Assembly: GCA_038144835.1 (NCBI GenBank)
Contig: JAYQON010000019.1
Span: 1 to 33,148 of the forward strand
Source of the DNA: JALHOQ01 sp038144835
GTDB lineage: Bacteria > Bdellovibrionota > Bdellovibrionia > Bdellovibrionales > UBA1609
Direction of reading: 5' to 3'
Length of the DNA: 33,148 nucleotides
Part shown: one piece after another, positions 1 through 7,786 of the stretch
How the letters are laid out: each line of letters opens with the position of its first letter
How positions within the stretch are numbered: the stretch's first letter is position 1
Translations under genes and position numbers: made by a program
The notes under the pieces: model-generated
The model's database searches: none
Told to the model about the DNA's origin: nothing
What the model saw: only the letters and a program-made list of their open reading frames with translations

Positions 1-354
1 CTTAGGCAAAATTCTGGGTAGGGCAAGCTCCTCACCTAAAATATCGGCTAAATCTTCAAACGAAACGTCAACTTCAAGAACATGCTCGCCCGGACTATCT
101 CCTGCCTGTCCCGATCCCTGCTGCTGATCTCCATCAACCTGATCTCCTGCCTGCCCTTGCCCCTGGCCCACGCCCCCTGATTGTTTGGGGCCGTACTTGA
201 AGCGCGGAACATCAATCGAGGGAATCGGAATTTTAACAAAATCGTTCTCACGCTTGCCGATCATCTCGCCATGCGTAACGTACCTTTTGAAGTTCTCTTT
301 TATCCGGCCCCGGACAATGTCACGAAACCGGCGATGATCTTCCCGAATTGCCAT
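1..354 (-). CDS. yeaH: YeaH/YhbH (DUF444) family protein, N-terminal part
   Basis: The 5' 118 codons of a gene that leaves the window at position 1. The protein opens MAIREDHRRFRDIVRGR and continues with KIPIPSID, then a Gly/Gln-rich linker (GGVGQGQGQAGDQ) and an acidic stretch ending EDLADILGEELALPRI. This layout (basic helix, K-IP-S-D motif, glycine-rich linker, conserved ELxLP segment) is typical of the YeaH/YhbH family, which is encoded next to prkA in many bacteria and acts with it in stress and stationary-phase physiology. The ATG at 352-354 lies two bases after the prkA stop codon, so the two are almost certainly co-transcribed and probably translationally coupled. SpoVR often comes next in this operon but would lie outside the window. 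The C-terminal von Willebrand A-like part of the family cannot be seen here. Confidence 0.88.
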   Translation of the reverse strand, partial: MAIREDHRRFRDIVRGRIKENFKRYVTHGEMIGKRENDFVKIPIPSIDVPRFKYGPKQSGGVGQGQGQAGDQVDGDQQQGSGQAGDSPGEHVLEVDVSFEDLADILGEELALPRILPK

Positions 355-356
355 AC

Positions 357-2447
357 TTACTTCTTATCTTTCACGTCTCCCCGAGCGAATATGCTAGCCA
401 CATAGTGAAGCACATCCGTCGCCGAGATTTCATCGTAACCAAATTCCTTAATCAAACGAGTCTTTACAATGTCGATTTTTTCCTGCGTGTCCTTGTCAAC
501 CACACTCGACACTAAACTTGTCAACTTGATCGAGTCTTTTTGATCCTCAAAAAGTTTCAACTCAAGAGCCTTATGCAATCGTTCATTGGTCTTGTAGTCG
601 AACTTGCGTCCATCTAACGACAAAGCTCCGATGTAATTCATAATTTCACGACGAAAATCATCCTTACGCGATTCGGGAATCTCGATTTTCTCCTCGATCG
701 AGCGCATAAGCCTTTCGTCAGGCTCCTCATCTGAGCCAGTGAACTGATTGCGCACGCGCTCTTTTTGCGTGTAGGCCTTCACATTATCAATGTAATTTGC
801 GCACAAACGATGCAAGGCGCTCTCATCAGCAGAAATTGCACGTTGCACTTCAGATTTAATGATCTCTTCGTACTCCTGCTTTACCACGCTAAGAAGTTCG
901 CGATAATCCTGACGTAATTCCTCATTAGCGAGAAGCGAGTGATGCTTTAGTCCAGCCTCCAGCTCGTTTAGGAGCATGAAAGGATTGACCGACCCTCGAT
1001 TCATTTGCTGGGCAGATACAATGGAGTTGGAAAGCTTGTCTTGAATGTAGCGAGGCGAAATGCCCTCAAGACCCTCACGCTTGGCTTCCTTACGAAGTTC
1101 CTTAATGTTGTCTTCGGTATAATTGGGCAACGATTTTCCATCGTAGAGCTTGAGTTTCTGCAGTCGAGTTAAATTCGCTTTTTTAGGCTTTTCTAAGCGG
1201 GTGAGAATGGCCCACATAGCTCCCATTTCAATGGTGTGAGGAGCGATGCTTACTCCGCGCAAAATTTTTGAATTGAAATCCTTTTTGTAAATCATCACTT
1301 CGTCGCGAAGTTTGGTGATATAGGGAATATCAATCTTGACCGTGCGATCGCGCAAAGCCTCCATAAATTCGTTGTCTTGTAATTTTCGGTATTCTGGCTC
1401 ATTCGTGTGACCAATAATGACTTCATCAATATGAGTCTGAGCGAATTTCTTTGGCTTAATACGATGCTCTTGAGAGGCTCCAAGCAGGTCGTACAAGAAA
1501 GCCACATCGAGCTTAAGAACTTCAACAAATTCAATCATGCCGCGATTGGCAACGTTGAATTCACCATCAAAATTGAAGGCCCGAGGATCCGAATCTGAAC
1601 CGTATTCCGCGATTTTTCGATAATTCAAGTCGCCAGTGAGCTCGGTCGAATCCTGGTTCTTCTCATCTTTTGGTTGAAAAGTCCCAACGCCAATGCGGTC
1701 AGCCTCTGATAGGATTAAGCGCTTGACTCGCACGTGCTGTAAAACCTTGCTGACGTCACCATGATAACGCTCCATCAGCTGACGAAAAATCCAACGGCTA
1801 GGCGGACAAAGCTCCCCGGTCACATTCACGCGGAAATCGCCCTTGGCTCCTCGATTTAGTTCGTCGAAAATGGGCTGCCGCATTTCTACCGGCAATATCA
1901 AGAGAGGCTCTTCATGCATGGGGCTGGAAAAAACCCGACAGTCTTTGCCAAAAATGTCTTCGAAACGTCCCTCTTCATCGACCCAATCGAAAGTATAGAC
2001 GGCTCCATTGGGAGACTTTGAATAGCGCTCTAAACCCTGTTTGAGTAAACGACAAATTGTTGATTTGGCAGAACCCACCGGCCCATGCAACAGAATCACG
2101 CGCTTTTCAGTGCCATAGCCAAGAGCCGCTGCACGCAGAACATTAACGAGTTTCATGAGTGGAATATCGGCCCCAAAAACAGCGTCTTTCCCATCGTTCT
2201 CAGTGTCGTCAAAAAAATTGTAATGAACGATTTGCTTTTTTACGTCGACATACTCCGTCTTGCCCTTTTCAATGATCATGTCGTACATGCGCTGAAAGGC
2301 ATTGCGAGTGACTTTAGGGTTCTCACGCACAAGGTTCAGGTAATCTTCAAAACTTCCTGACCAACTTAGATCTTCGTAACGCGTTGACTTCTGCAGGTTG
2401 CGAATTAAATCAGTGAAGTTGTTGCCGCGGCCGGATTCCATAGCCAT
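357..2447 (-). CDS. prkA: PrkA family serine protein kinase (AAA+ domain)
   Basis: A 696-residue PrkA protein, close to the usual 640-680 residues. A short N-terminal region is followed by an AAA+ ATPase domain with Walker A GPVGSAKS at residues 122-129, and by a long C-terminal part corresponding to the PrkA kinase-like domain. The segments GPVGSAKST, FDELNRGAKGDF and EVIIGHTNEPEY are typical of the family. PrkA is a cytoplasmic kinase/AAA+ ATPase linked to starvation, sporulation or stationary-phase responses in other bacteria; its targets here are unknown. The ATG at 2445-2447 has a G-rich Shine-Dalgarno (AGGGGGG) about five bases upstream. A second ATG two codons later is less well placed. 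The gene is followed after two bases by yeaH. A predicted promoter and leader hairpin lie just upstream. Confidence 0.95.
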   Translation of the reverse strand: MAMESGRGNNFTDLIRNLQKSTRYEDLSWSGSFEDYLNLVRENPKVTRNAFQRMYDMIIEKGKTEYVDVKKQIVHYNFFDDTENDGKDAVFGADIPLMKLVNVLRAAALGYGTEKRVILLHGPVGSAKSTICRLLKQGLERYSKSPNGAVYTFDWVDEEGRFEDIFGKDCRVFSSPMHEEPLLILPVEMRQPIFDELNRGAKGDFRVNVTGELCPPSRWIFRQLMERYHGDVSKVLQHVRVKRLILSEADRIGVGTFQPKDEKNQDSTELTGDLNYRKIAEYGSDSDPRAFNFDGEFNVANRGMIEFVEVLKLDVAFLYDLLGASQEHRIKPKKFAQTHIDEVIIGHTNEPEYRKLQDNEFMEALRDRTVKIDIPYITKLRDEVMIYKKDFNSKILRGVSIAPHTIEMGAMWAILTRLEKPKKANLTRLQKLKLYDGKSLPNYTEDNIKELRKEAKREGLEGISPRYIQDKLSNSIVSAQQMNRGSVNPFMLLNELEAGLKHHSLLANEELRQDYRELLSVVKQEYEEIIKSEVQRAISADESALHRLCANYIDNVKAYTQKERVRNQFTGSDEEPDERLMRSIEEKIEIPESRKDDFRREIMNYIGALSLDGRKFDYKTNERLHKALELKLFEDQKDSIKLTSLVSSVVDKDTQEKIDIVKTRLIKEFGYDEISATDVLHYVASIFARGDVKDKK

Positions 2448-2473
2448 TTAGCCCCCCTGGCTTCTGAAAGATC

Positions 2474-2494
2474 GGTTACCCGCAACGGGAAACC
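2474..2494 (-). promoter_or_regulatory. hairpin at the predicted 5' end of the prkA mRNA
   Basis: An inverted repeat with nine-base arms, one mismatch and a three-base loop. On the transcribed strand it reads GGTTTCCCG, TTG, CGGGTAACC. It lies between the predicted -10 box and the prkA start, so the transcript would begin almost exactly with this stem. No U-tract follows, which argues against a terminator. It could protect the 5' end of the mRNA or bind a protein; the function is inferred. Confidence 0.4.
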
Positions 2495-2501
2495 TTGTTT
2501 A

Positions 2502-2530
2502 ATTATCCTATGAAATGGCTGTGCTCACAA
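2502..2530 (-). promoter_or_regulatory. predicted sigma70-type promoter of prkA
   Basis: On the minus strand a -35 box TTGTGA (2525-2530; four of six consensus bases) is separated by 17 bases from a -10 box GATAAT (2502-2507; five of six). It lies 55-83 bases upstream of the prkA start codon, in the only sizeable gap between lolB and prkA. A ten-base perfect palindrome, GAGATATCTC (2560-2569), lies about 30 bases upstream of the -35 box and could be an operator. Confidence 0.5.
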
Positions 2531-2582
2531 TGGGAGAATGCGGACGTTAGGATCTAAGCGAGATATCTCAAATTGATATTGG

Positions 2583-3200
2583 CTATCTCACACGTAGTCT
2601 CTGAAACCCCGCCGGTGCTTCTAGTTCGAATAAGTTTTTTCTATCCTCGACTTTCGCCTTGAACCATTGCACGTTTATTTGCACTGAGGCTTTTTCATGA
2701 CTGATTTGCACCGTTTTCTTATCACCCCGACGTGCCAACCAAATAATCTTCAACCCGGAGGCTAGGTCATGGCACTCGGCCAACCATCCGCTTTTTTCGT
2801 GAGTACAGGTCCAACTTTTGTCTGGGATAGGTAATTCAAAAAGGATGTTCTGCAACCAGCGAGGGTCAAAAGGTAAGGCTAAAATAGGCCGCATCACATC
2901 TACCTGTGGTGGGCCGTAATAAAAACGTTTTGAATCAAACAAAATATAACGAACTTCTTTAGAATCAACGACCAAAGATGCAACTCCAGTTCCCAGCACA
3001 CTGGTCACATCCATGCGTACTTTGTCGCCACGAATCGCATTGAAATTCAAATTCACGATATAGGTGCGCGATTGCTCTTTGTCTTTCACAAGAGCTCTCG
3101 CTTTCCAACGCCCCTCATTCACTTTAGACAAACGCATAGGAGCGCTCGCGCAACCAGCTAGCCCCAAAATGAGAACAACAACGGTGAATACTTTTTTCAT
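2583..3200 (-). CDS. LolB-like outer-membrane lipoprotein
   Basis: A 205-residue exported lipoprotein. The N-terminus MKKVFTVVVLILGLAGC is a lipoprotein signal peptide with lipobox LAGC and lipidation at Cys17. The mature part contains the GRWKARALV opening and alternating hydrophobic strands (VRMDVTSVLGTGVASLVV, EVRYILFDSKRFYYG) expected of a LolA/LolB-type half-barrel, and its length matches LolB (about 200 residues). LolB accepts lipoproteins from LolA and inserts them in the outer membrane. Sequence identity to true LolB is not obvious by eye, so a related LolB-fold or DUF4292-type lipoprotein is possible. It lies 38 bases after the TPR lipoprotein gene, in the same orientation. A TPR lipoprotein next to lolB is a familiar pairing in proteobacteria. 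No strong Shine-Dalgarno precedes the ATG. Confidence 0.65.
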   Translation of the reverse strand: MKKVFTVVVLILGLAGCASAPMRLSKVNEGRWKARALVKDKEQSRTYIVNLNFNAIRGDKVRMDVTSVLGTGVASLVVDSKEVRYILFDSKRFYYGPPQVDVMRPILALPFDPRWLQNILFELPIPDKSWTCTHEKSGWLAECHDLASGLKIIWLARRGDKKTVQISHEKASVQINVQWFKAKVEDRKNLFELEAPAGFQRLRVR

Positions 3201-3238
3201 TGGAATATTAGAACGTGGACCTCACGAAATAGTCAAAG

Positions 3239-5068
3239 CTATTGACTGGCTGGAACTCGTGAAACCTGCTCTCGCTGCGCATCGAGATTGACTATTTTTT
3301 CCTGTAGCTTGCGATTTTTGTCTCGATCATTTTCGAGTGCCGCCGCACGCTGATACATTTTTTGCGCCTTCTGCCACATTTGGTGTCGCAGATAAACATC
3401 TCCAAGATGTTCGGCAATGATTGACTCATCTGGTTTATACTTGTGAGCCGCTTCGAGATACTTAATGGCTTGATCAGTTTCGCCACGTTTGAAGTGTATC
3501 CACCCAACGGTATCTAAAATATATCCATCCGCCGGCTGCAAAGTCAGCGCCCGTTGAGCGAGCTCATAAGCTTCATCTAGATTTTGCCCTAATTCGGCAT
3601 ACGTGTAAGCGAGATAATTCAGTGCCTGAACATGATCTTGGTCTTGCTCCAACACTTTGTTCATGTGGCTGATTGTTCCGACCGAGTCGCCCAGCCGATC
3701 GTGCATAGTTCCCAGAAAAAATCTCAGCTGGGTGTTGGTCGGAAATTTCTCAACGGCACCAGCGAGCATTTCTGCCGCCTTCCTGTAGCTTTTTTCTTCA
3801 TCAAGTAACGTCGCCCAATATGCATACAGAGAAGGAATATCGTCCTGCTCCTGAACGGCTTTTTCAATCACCTCTAAAGCCGCTGGCATGCGATTCGCAT
3901 TTTTTAACAAATGCGCCGTGTGCACGACCGCTTCACCAAAGTAACTGCTCCCAGGACGAATTTTTTTGTAATGTAAAATGGCGAGATCTGATCGCTTCAA
4001 CTCTTCATATACAGCTCCGAGATAATAGCGAACTTTGTCGCTTTCAGGAGCCTGCAATAACACGTCCTCTAAACGCTGGGCCGCTTGCTCAAAACGCTTT
4101 CCTTCAATCATGATCAATGCAATTTGTATTTTGATATTTAAATTGTCGCGCTCAAAGCCATCCAAGATTTCGAGTTGTTCCAGAGCCTTTTCAAAATTTT
4201 CTTTTTCAAGGTAATAGTGGCTCAGTTGGCGCGCCATTTCGCGTTCAGAACCAAATTTTTCTTGATAAGTGCGCAAAAGAGTTTCCATTTGGCTCTCTTT
4301 GCCTTGAGCTCTTAGCAACATGGCCAAAGCAATCGCGGCCTCAGGGTACTCCGGCTTTACCTCGAGAGCTTTACTCAATGCACGTTCAGCTTCTTTATAA
4401 CGAGCAGCACCCTGTTCAGCCCGTACACGTCCGATATAGTAGTACGCGCGTTCAACCTCTTTGAACTTAGTATTTTGGGTTAGAGACTCGAAATGAGCCA
4501 CGGCTTCGTCATATTTTCGTTCCTCGGCCATCAGTGCACCAAGATAGATGGCGGCTTCCGAGTGACTAGGCGCGACCGTTAATATCGCCGCAAATTGCTC
4601 TCTGGCTTGCTCAAAGAGTTTCAGGCCGGAATAAAGCCCACCCAGCAGCATCCTGGCCTCGATACTCTCTGGCGCCATATCGACGGCAATCTCACCTTGC
4701 TCGATGGCTTCAGTTACTAACCCCATGCGCACATACTCCGCCGCCAGTCGTAAACGAACATGTACAGACTTAGGGTCATAGATCAACGTGGTCTTGAATT
4801 CCTCAATCGCCTTGGGATTTTGGCCCGCATAACTGAGACTTTCGCCCATGGTAAAGTGGTAGTCCGCCTGACTGCTCATATAGGTGCTATCGAGTATTGG
4901 AGACTTACCTTCACCACTGTAGTCAGGAGGGGACATCACCTTCGGTGCCGGACTATGATTGGTTAAGTTCCAATCACGGTATGAACCGCCTGAGCTCTGC
5001 CCGAAAGTTGAACACCCCGTACTCAATGCGGTCAGGAGAAGTACCAGAGCATTTTGTAGGTTTTTCAT
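3239..5068 (-). CDS. TPR-repeat lipoprotein
   Basis: A protein of 609 residues from the chosen ATG at 5066-5068. That start gives the lipoprotein signal MKNLQNALVLLLTALSTGC with lipobox STGC, and it has a Shine-Dalgarno (AAAGGTG) about six bases upstream. An in-frame ATG six codons earlier (5086) has its purine run too close to the start codon. After a Ser/Pro-rich spacer the protein is built almost wholly of tetratricopeptide repeats. Repeat hallmarks include YAGQNPKAIEEFKTTLIYDP, PSHSEAAIYLGALMAEERKY and GWIHFKRGETDQAIKYLEAA. Such lipoproteins are scaffolds at the inner face of the outer membrane or in the periplasm. It is the first gene of a likely operon with the LolB-like lipoprotein, which suggests a role in lipoprotein or envelope assembly; that role is inference from context. 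Confidence 0.85.
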   Translation of the reverse strand: MKNLQNALVLLLTALSTGCSTFGQSSGGSYRDWNLTNHSPAPKVMSPPDYSGEGKSPILDSTYMSSQADYHFTMGESLSYAGQNPKAIEEFKTTLIYDPKSVHVRLRLAAEYVRMGLVTEAIEQGEIAVDMAPESIEARMLLGGLYSGLKLFEQAREQFAAILTVAPSHSEAAIYLGALMAEERKYDEAVAHFESLTQNTKFKEVERAYYYIGRVRAEQGAARYKEAERALSKALEVKPEYPEAAIALAMLLRAQGKESQMETLLRTYQEKFGSEREMARQLSHYYLEKENFEKALEQLEILDGFERDNLNIKIQIALIMIEGKRFEQAAQRLEDVLLQAPESDKVRYYLGAVYEELKRSDLAILHYKKIRPGSSYFGEAVVHTAHLLKNANRMPAALEVIEKAVQEQDDIPSLYAYWATLLDEEKSYRKAAEMLAGAVEKFPTNTQLRFFLGTMHDRLGDSVGTISHMNKVLEQDQDHVQALNYLAYTYAELGQNLDEAYELAQRALTLQPADGYILDTVGWIHFKRGETDQAIKYLEAAHKYKPDESIIAEHLGDVYLRHQMWQKAQKMYQRAAALENDRDKNRKLQEKIVNLDAQREQVSRVPASQ

Positions 5069-5462
5069 CAAACACCTTTCGGGCATCCTGCGCCCGCACC
5101 CATAAGTTTGAATCGGATTTTTGGCGCCGAATCTTGACGAAATAATCTACAAAAATGGTCTAGATTATTATCTTTATAAGCCTTATTAGTTTCTATTTAT
5201 GTCAATTAAAACAGATGTTTATAAATACATTGAGGGCAACTATGTTGAAGATCTTAGAAGCCTCTTGAGTTCTCGCCTTTGGTCTTTAACTGAGTTTTAA
5301 GGGAAAACGCGTCAAAGCTTACATACAGGTAATGTCACACAGTGTCTTAGTTGGCGAAATTATTGAAAGACTCCGGGTGGTCAGCTTGACAAGCTGTGGC
5401 GGACGGGAATACGTTGGCCGCAGTTTTTACAGAGGGAGTCATTTTCTAGAGGGAGGCTTCGG
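5069..5462. other. intergenic region between divergent TPR lipoprotein and phaR genes
   Basis: This 394-base gap must hold the promoters for two divergent transcripts. On the plus strand I see a TTGACA box embedded in a perfect palindrome, listed separately, and a strong ribosome-binding site for phaR. The left half is AT-rich (around 5150-5220). No convincing -35/-10 pair for the TPR gene was found on the minus strand. I saw no RNA gene and no frame longer than about 20 codons with a ribosome-binding site. Confidence 0.6.
5382..5396 (+). promoter_or_regulatory. palindromic operator candidate overlapping the phaR -35 box
   Basis: CAGCTTG-A-CAAGCTG is a perfect inverted repeat with seven-base arms around one central base. 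It contains a perfect -35 hexamer, TTGACA (5386-5391). Possible -10 boxes are TACGTT (5410-5415, spacer 18) or AATACG (5408-5413, spacer 16); neither is strong. A repressor bound here would block the polymerase, and PhaR proteins elsewhere are known to repress their own genes. Autoregulation here is inference. Confidence 0.45.
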
Positions 5463-5996
5463 GTGAACCAAGAAATGATGACGAACAGGCCTAACGCTAA
5501 GACTAAGATCATTAAGCGATACCAAAACCGTAAACTTTATGACACGCAGCAGAGCTGCTACGTCACCCTGGACGACATTGCCAAAATGATTCGTTCGAGT
5601 GAAGACGTCATGGTCATCGATAACAAGACTAAAAACGATATCACTGCAGCAACTTTGACTCAGATCATTTTTGAGTCTGAAAAGAAAGCGTCACAGTACG
5701 CCCCTCTTTTCACATTGAGAGAAATTATCCAAAACGGAAACGGAAGCATTTCAAGCTACCTTGCGAAATTGGGCGCATTTCCTCAGGATTATGCCGAAAA
5801 GCAGGCCCAAGCTCAGTTGGAAGCTGCGCAAAAGCTGGATGCAAACGGCAAGGCTTCATACGATGATATGAAAAAGTCTCTGGATGAGCGCGTAGCCTCA
5901 GCAGCTAATGCTGCTACCGCCGCCAAGGAACTCGAGCGCGGCTTCAGTAACGATCTACCTGACCTGCCGAATTCCAATCGTAGCCTTGGTCAGTAG
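5463..5996 (+). CDS. phaR: PhaR-type polyhydroxyalkanoate regulator / PHB accumulation DNA-binding protein
   Basis: 177 residues. Residues about 17-78 (IKRYQNRKLYDTQQSCYVTL, then DDIAKMIRSSEDVMVIDNKT) match the N-terminal DNA-binding domain of PhaR (PHB_acc_N). The segment FTLREIIQNGNGSISSYLAK resembles the following PHB_acc motif. The C-terminal third is Ala-rich and helical. PhaR binds DNA and polyhydroxyalkanoate granules and represses phasin genes and itself. No PHA synthase or phasin gene lies in this window, so the local target is unknown, and related proteins occur in bacteria without PHA. The GTG at 5463 is chosen because GGAGG (5452-5456) sits six bases upstream. The ATGs at 5475 and 5478 would be too far from that site. 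Transcription ends at a clear terminator. Confidence 0.85.
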   Translation: MNQEMMTNRPNAKTKIIKRYQNRKLYDTQQSCYVTLDDIAKMIRSSEDVMVIDNKTKNDITAATLTQIIFESEKKASQYAPLFTLREIIQNGNGSISSYLAKLGAFPQDYAEKQAQAQLEAAQKLDANGKASYDDMKKSLDERVASAANAATAAKELERGFSNDLPDLPNSNRSLGQ

Positions 5997-6042
5997 TCTG
6001 ATCTCGTAGTTCTGTTCTATAGATTTGTTTGGATTTTAAAAG

Positions 6043-6069
6043 CCCTGGCCGCAAGCTAGGGTTTTTTTT
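6043..6069 (+). terminator. rho-independent terminator of phaR, shared with the convergent operon
   Basis: A stem CCCTGGC / GCTAGGG (one G-U pair) with loop CGCAA (6050-6054) is followed by eight T bases (6062-6069). The T-run supplies part of the stop codon (TAA, minus strand 6068-6070) of the convergent gene. On the minus strand the same stem is followed by GCTTTTAAAA, a weaker tract, so it may work in both directions. Confidence 0.85.
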
Positions 6070-6547
6070 ATGGCTGCCGCATCATTGTTTTCTTACTGAA
6101 AACCTTGGCATTGCCCATCTTGTCGCATGGTGTAGGAGGCGCATTGAAGTTATCGAAGGTGAATACCTCTGTAGGATCATTCACGTAGAAGAACTGCGTC
6201 TGCGTCTGATAAACCTTCTGCAATAAAACTGTTGATGGGTCTTTAACAGCGCAATCCTCATCATTTTGCCAATTAAAATAAGACATCCGCCCGGTGAAGC
6301 GAGTGACTATTAACCGATGTGGCGAAGTTAGGTTATCTGCATTCAAATAGTTGAGCGTGTCCGGAAAAAGAGTCAACAAACCCGCAATTTCCTTTGCGTC
6401 GGTACTCAGAACATCATGCTCGACCGAAGCTTCAATCCATTTTGCCTGAGACCAGTATGAAAAGAGCAAGACGGCACTCGCCAATACGGTTAAAAATAAG
6501 GCTCGCATAGCTTGATCTGGCTCTAATTTTAAATGGGAAGCAAGCAT
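6068..6547 (-). CDS. small exported or membrane-anchored protein of unknown function
   Basis: 159 residues from the ATG at 6547, which lies three bases after the stop codon of the upstream gene. An in-frame ATG at 6508 (14th codon) gives a cleaner signal peptide, MRALFLTVLASAVLLFSYWS, and may be the real start; neither has a strong Shine-Dalgarno. The mature part has about 120 residues, is rich in aromatic residues, and has two cysteines (NDEDCAV and PTPCDK) that could form a disulfide. I do not recognise the family. It is the last gene of the LpoB-like/COG3014-like operon. In enterobacteria a YcfL (DUF1425) protein neighbours lpoB, but I see no clear resemblance to it. The position suggests a periplasmic partner of the two lipoproteins; this is inference. 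Confidence 0.7.
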   Translation of the reverse strand: MLASHLKLEPDQAMRALFLTVLASAVLLFSYWSQAKWIEASVEHDVLSTDAKEIAGLLTLFPDTLNYLNADNLTSPHRLIVTRFTGRMSYFNWQNDEDCAVKDPSTVLLQKVYQTQTQFFYVNDPTEVFTFDNFNAPPTPCDKMGNAKVFSKKTMMRQP

Positions 6548-6550
6548 AAA

Positions 6551-7777
6551 CTAACGCGTGGATCGCCAATTAAAGAAATGCTTTTTTCGGACCTCAACTT
6601 TAATTGGCATCCAATCGGTCTGCTCTCCCGTCGGCAATCCCGCTTCATTCAACCCAACAATCCGAACCGTATAGGACCCTTGGGGCAAACGCAGTTTGGC
6701 TACTTGTATCGTTGAGGGTAAACTTACCCATTGTCTTAAATCGGCTCGATCGGCGATGTTCATACCTATCCAAGCGAGATCACCAAGCAGCTGGTTACGC
6801 TGACGAAGTTGATCCGCAATGACGGCCTTGCTCGCTAACCCAGCCATGCGCATAGCAATCAAACCAGCATATTGCTCATCGAGGGTCTTTATTGAAACAT
6901 CCGTGACATCAACACCCAACTGGGTCAACTCACTTGGACCATCCTTGACTTCGAGGCGAGCGCGCACGGTCTCTGAGAATACAGGGTACAGTTTTGGAAT
7001 GCGTGGAAAACTGGGATGCGGGTGTTTTTTGGGCCCCCATCCTTGTTGATAAATAAGAATTAACTCGCCGACACCTTTTAAGTCTACGGGTTTCACTCCC
7101 GGAAATTTTTTACGCCAATCTTCTAAGTCTTCTAATCTTTGAGCTTGCTTGGCCGCTCGAATCAAATCTTCTTGTAGATAAAGCATGCCGGGATTGAGGT
7201 CATAGGTGCGCTTGAAATCGATGTAAGCGCTGTCCCAGTTGCGATTGGCCTCCCAAATAAGAGCCGACAAATAAAACGCAAACGGATTTTGCTGATAATT
7301 TTTCTTCCCTTCAAACCGATACTTATAAAGCTTGTCGTTCAGCTTGCGCGTTTCTACTTGAGCAGATTCTAACTGATTTTCCATGAGAAAGTTTACGGCC
7401 AGCATGGCATTAATGAGAACCTTCTCATGATCCTCGCCCTTGTATTGAATCATACCCTCGTTAAGCAGCAAGGATCCAGTAATGCGAGAAACAGAATGGT
7501 AATCTTTGACCTCCGTGAGATCTTCCGCTTTTAGAAAGGCCTTGGTACTCTCTTGGTAATTGCCATTCATCTGCTCAGCAGTGGCGTACTCCAAGAGATA
7601 AACCACCTGGTCATCACCAGGTTTAGAGGCCAACTCTCTCATTTTTTCCGCTGCCTTCGAGGCCTGTCCCGCCTTCAGAGCTTGCCGAAAATCAGCGACT
7701 CTGGACTGGTAAGTGGTGCAGCTTGCTAAAATTGGCAGCACCACAATCACAATGAGTGATCTGTTCCACAAGCGCAT
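6551..7777 (-). CDS. COG3014-type lipoprotein
   Basis: 408 residues with a lipoprotein signal MRLWNRSLIVIVVLPILASC (lipobox LASC, Cys20). Residues about 22-230 are helical and TPR-like (FRQALKAGQASKAAEKMREL; NPFAFYLSALIWEANRNWDS). A middle segment, ELILIYQQGWGPKKHPHP, with an aromatic-glycine pattern is followed by a C-terminal beta-rich domain (LRLPQGSYTVRIVGLNEAG). The architecture and the adjacency to an LpoB-like gene match what I know as COG3014 family lipoproteins, whose molecular function is not established. It begins nine bases after the lpoB-like stop codon and is followed after three bases by the small exported protein, so the three should be made together. A structural role near peptidoglycan synthases is an inference from that neighbourhood. 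Confidence 0.75.
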   Translation of the reverse strand: MRLWNRSLIVIVVLPILASCTTYQSRVADFRQALKAGQASKAAEKMRELASKPGDDQVVYLLEYATAEQMNGNYQESTKAFLKAEDLTEVKDYHSVSRITGSLLLNEGMIQYKGEDHEKVLINAMLAVNFLMENQLESAQVETRKLNDKLYKYRFEGKKNYQQNPFAFYLSALIWEANRNWDSAYIDFKRTYDLNPGMLYLQEDLIRAAKQAQRLEDLEDWRKKFPGVKPVDLKGVGELILIYQQGWGPKKHPHPSFPRIPKLYPVFSETVRARLEVKDGPSELTQLGVDVTDVSIKTLDEQYAGLIAMRMAGLASKAVIADQLRQRNQLLGDLAWIGMNIADRADLRQWVSLPSTIQVAKLRLPQGSYTVRIVGLNEAGLPTGEQTDWMPIKVEVRKKHFFNWRSTR

Positions 7778-7786
7778 ATAAGGCGT

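Noticed and set aside
48..251. 67-codon open frame on the minus strand
   Set aside because: It lies wholly within the yeaH coding sequence in another frame; the yeaH frame gives a recognisable family protein, this one does not.
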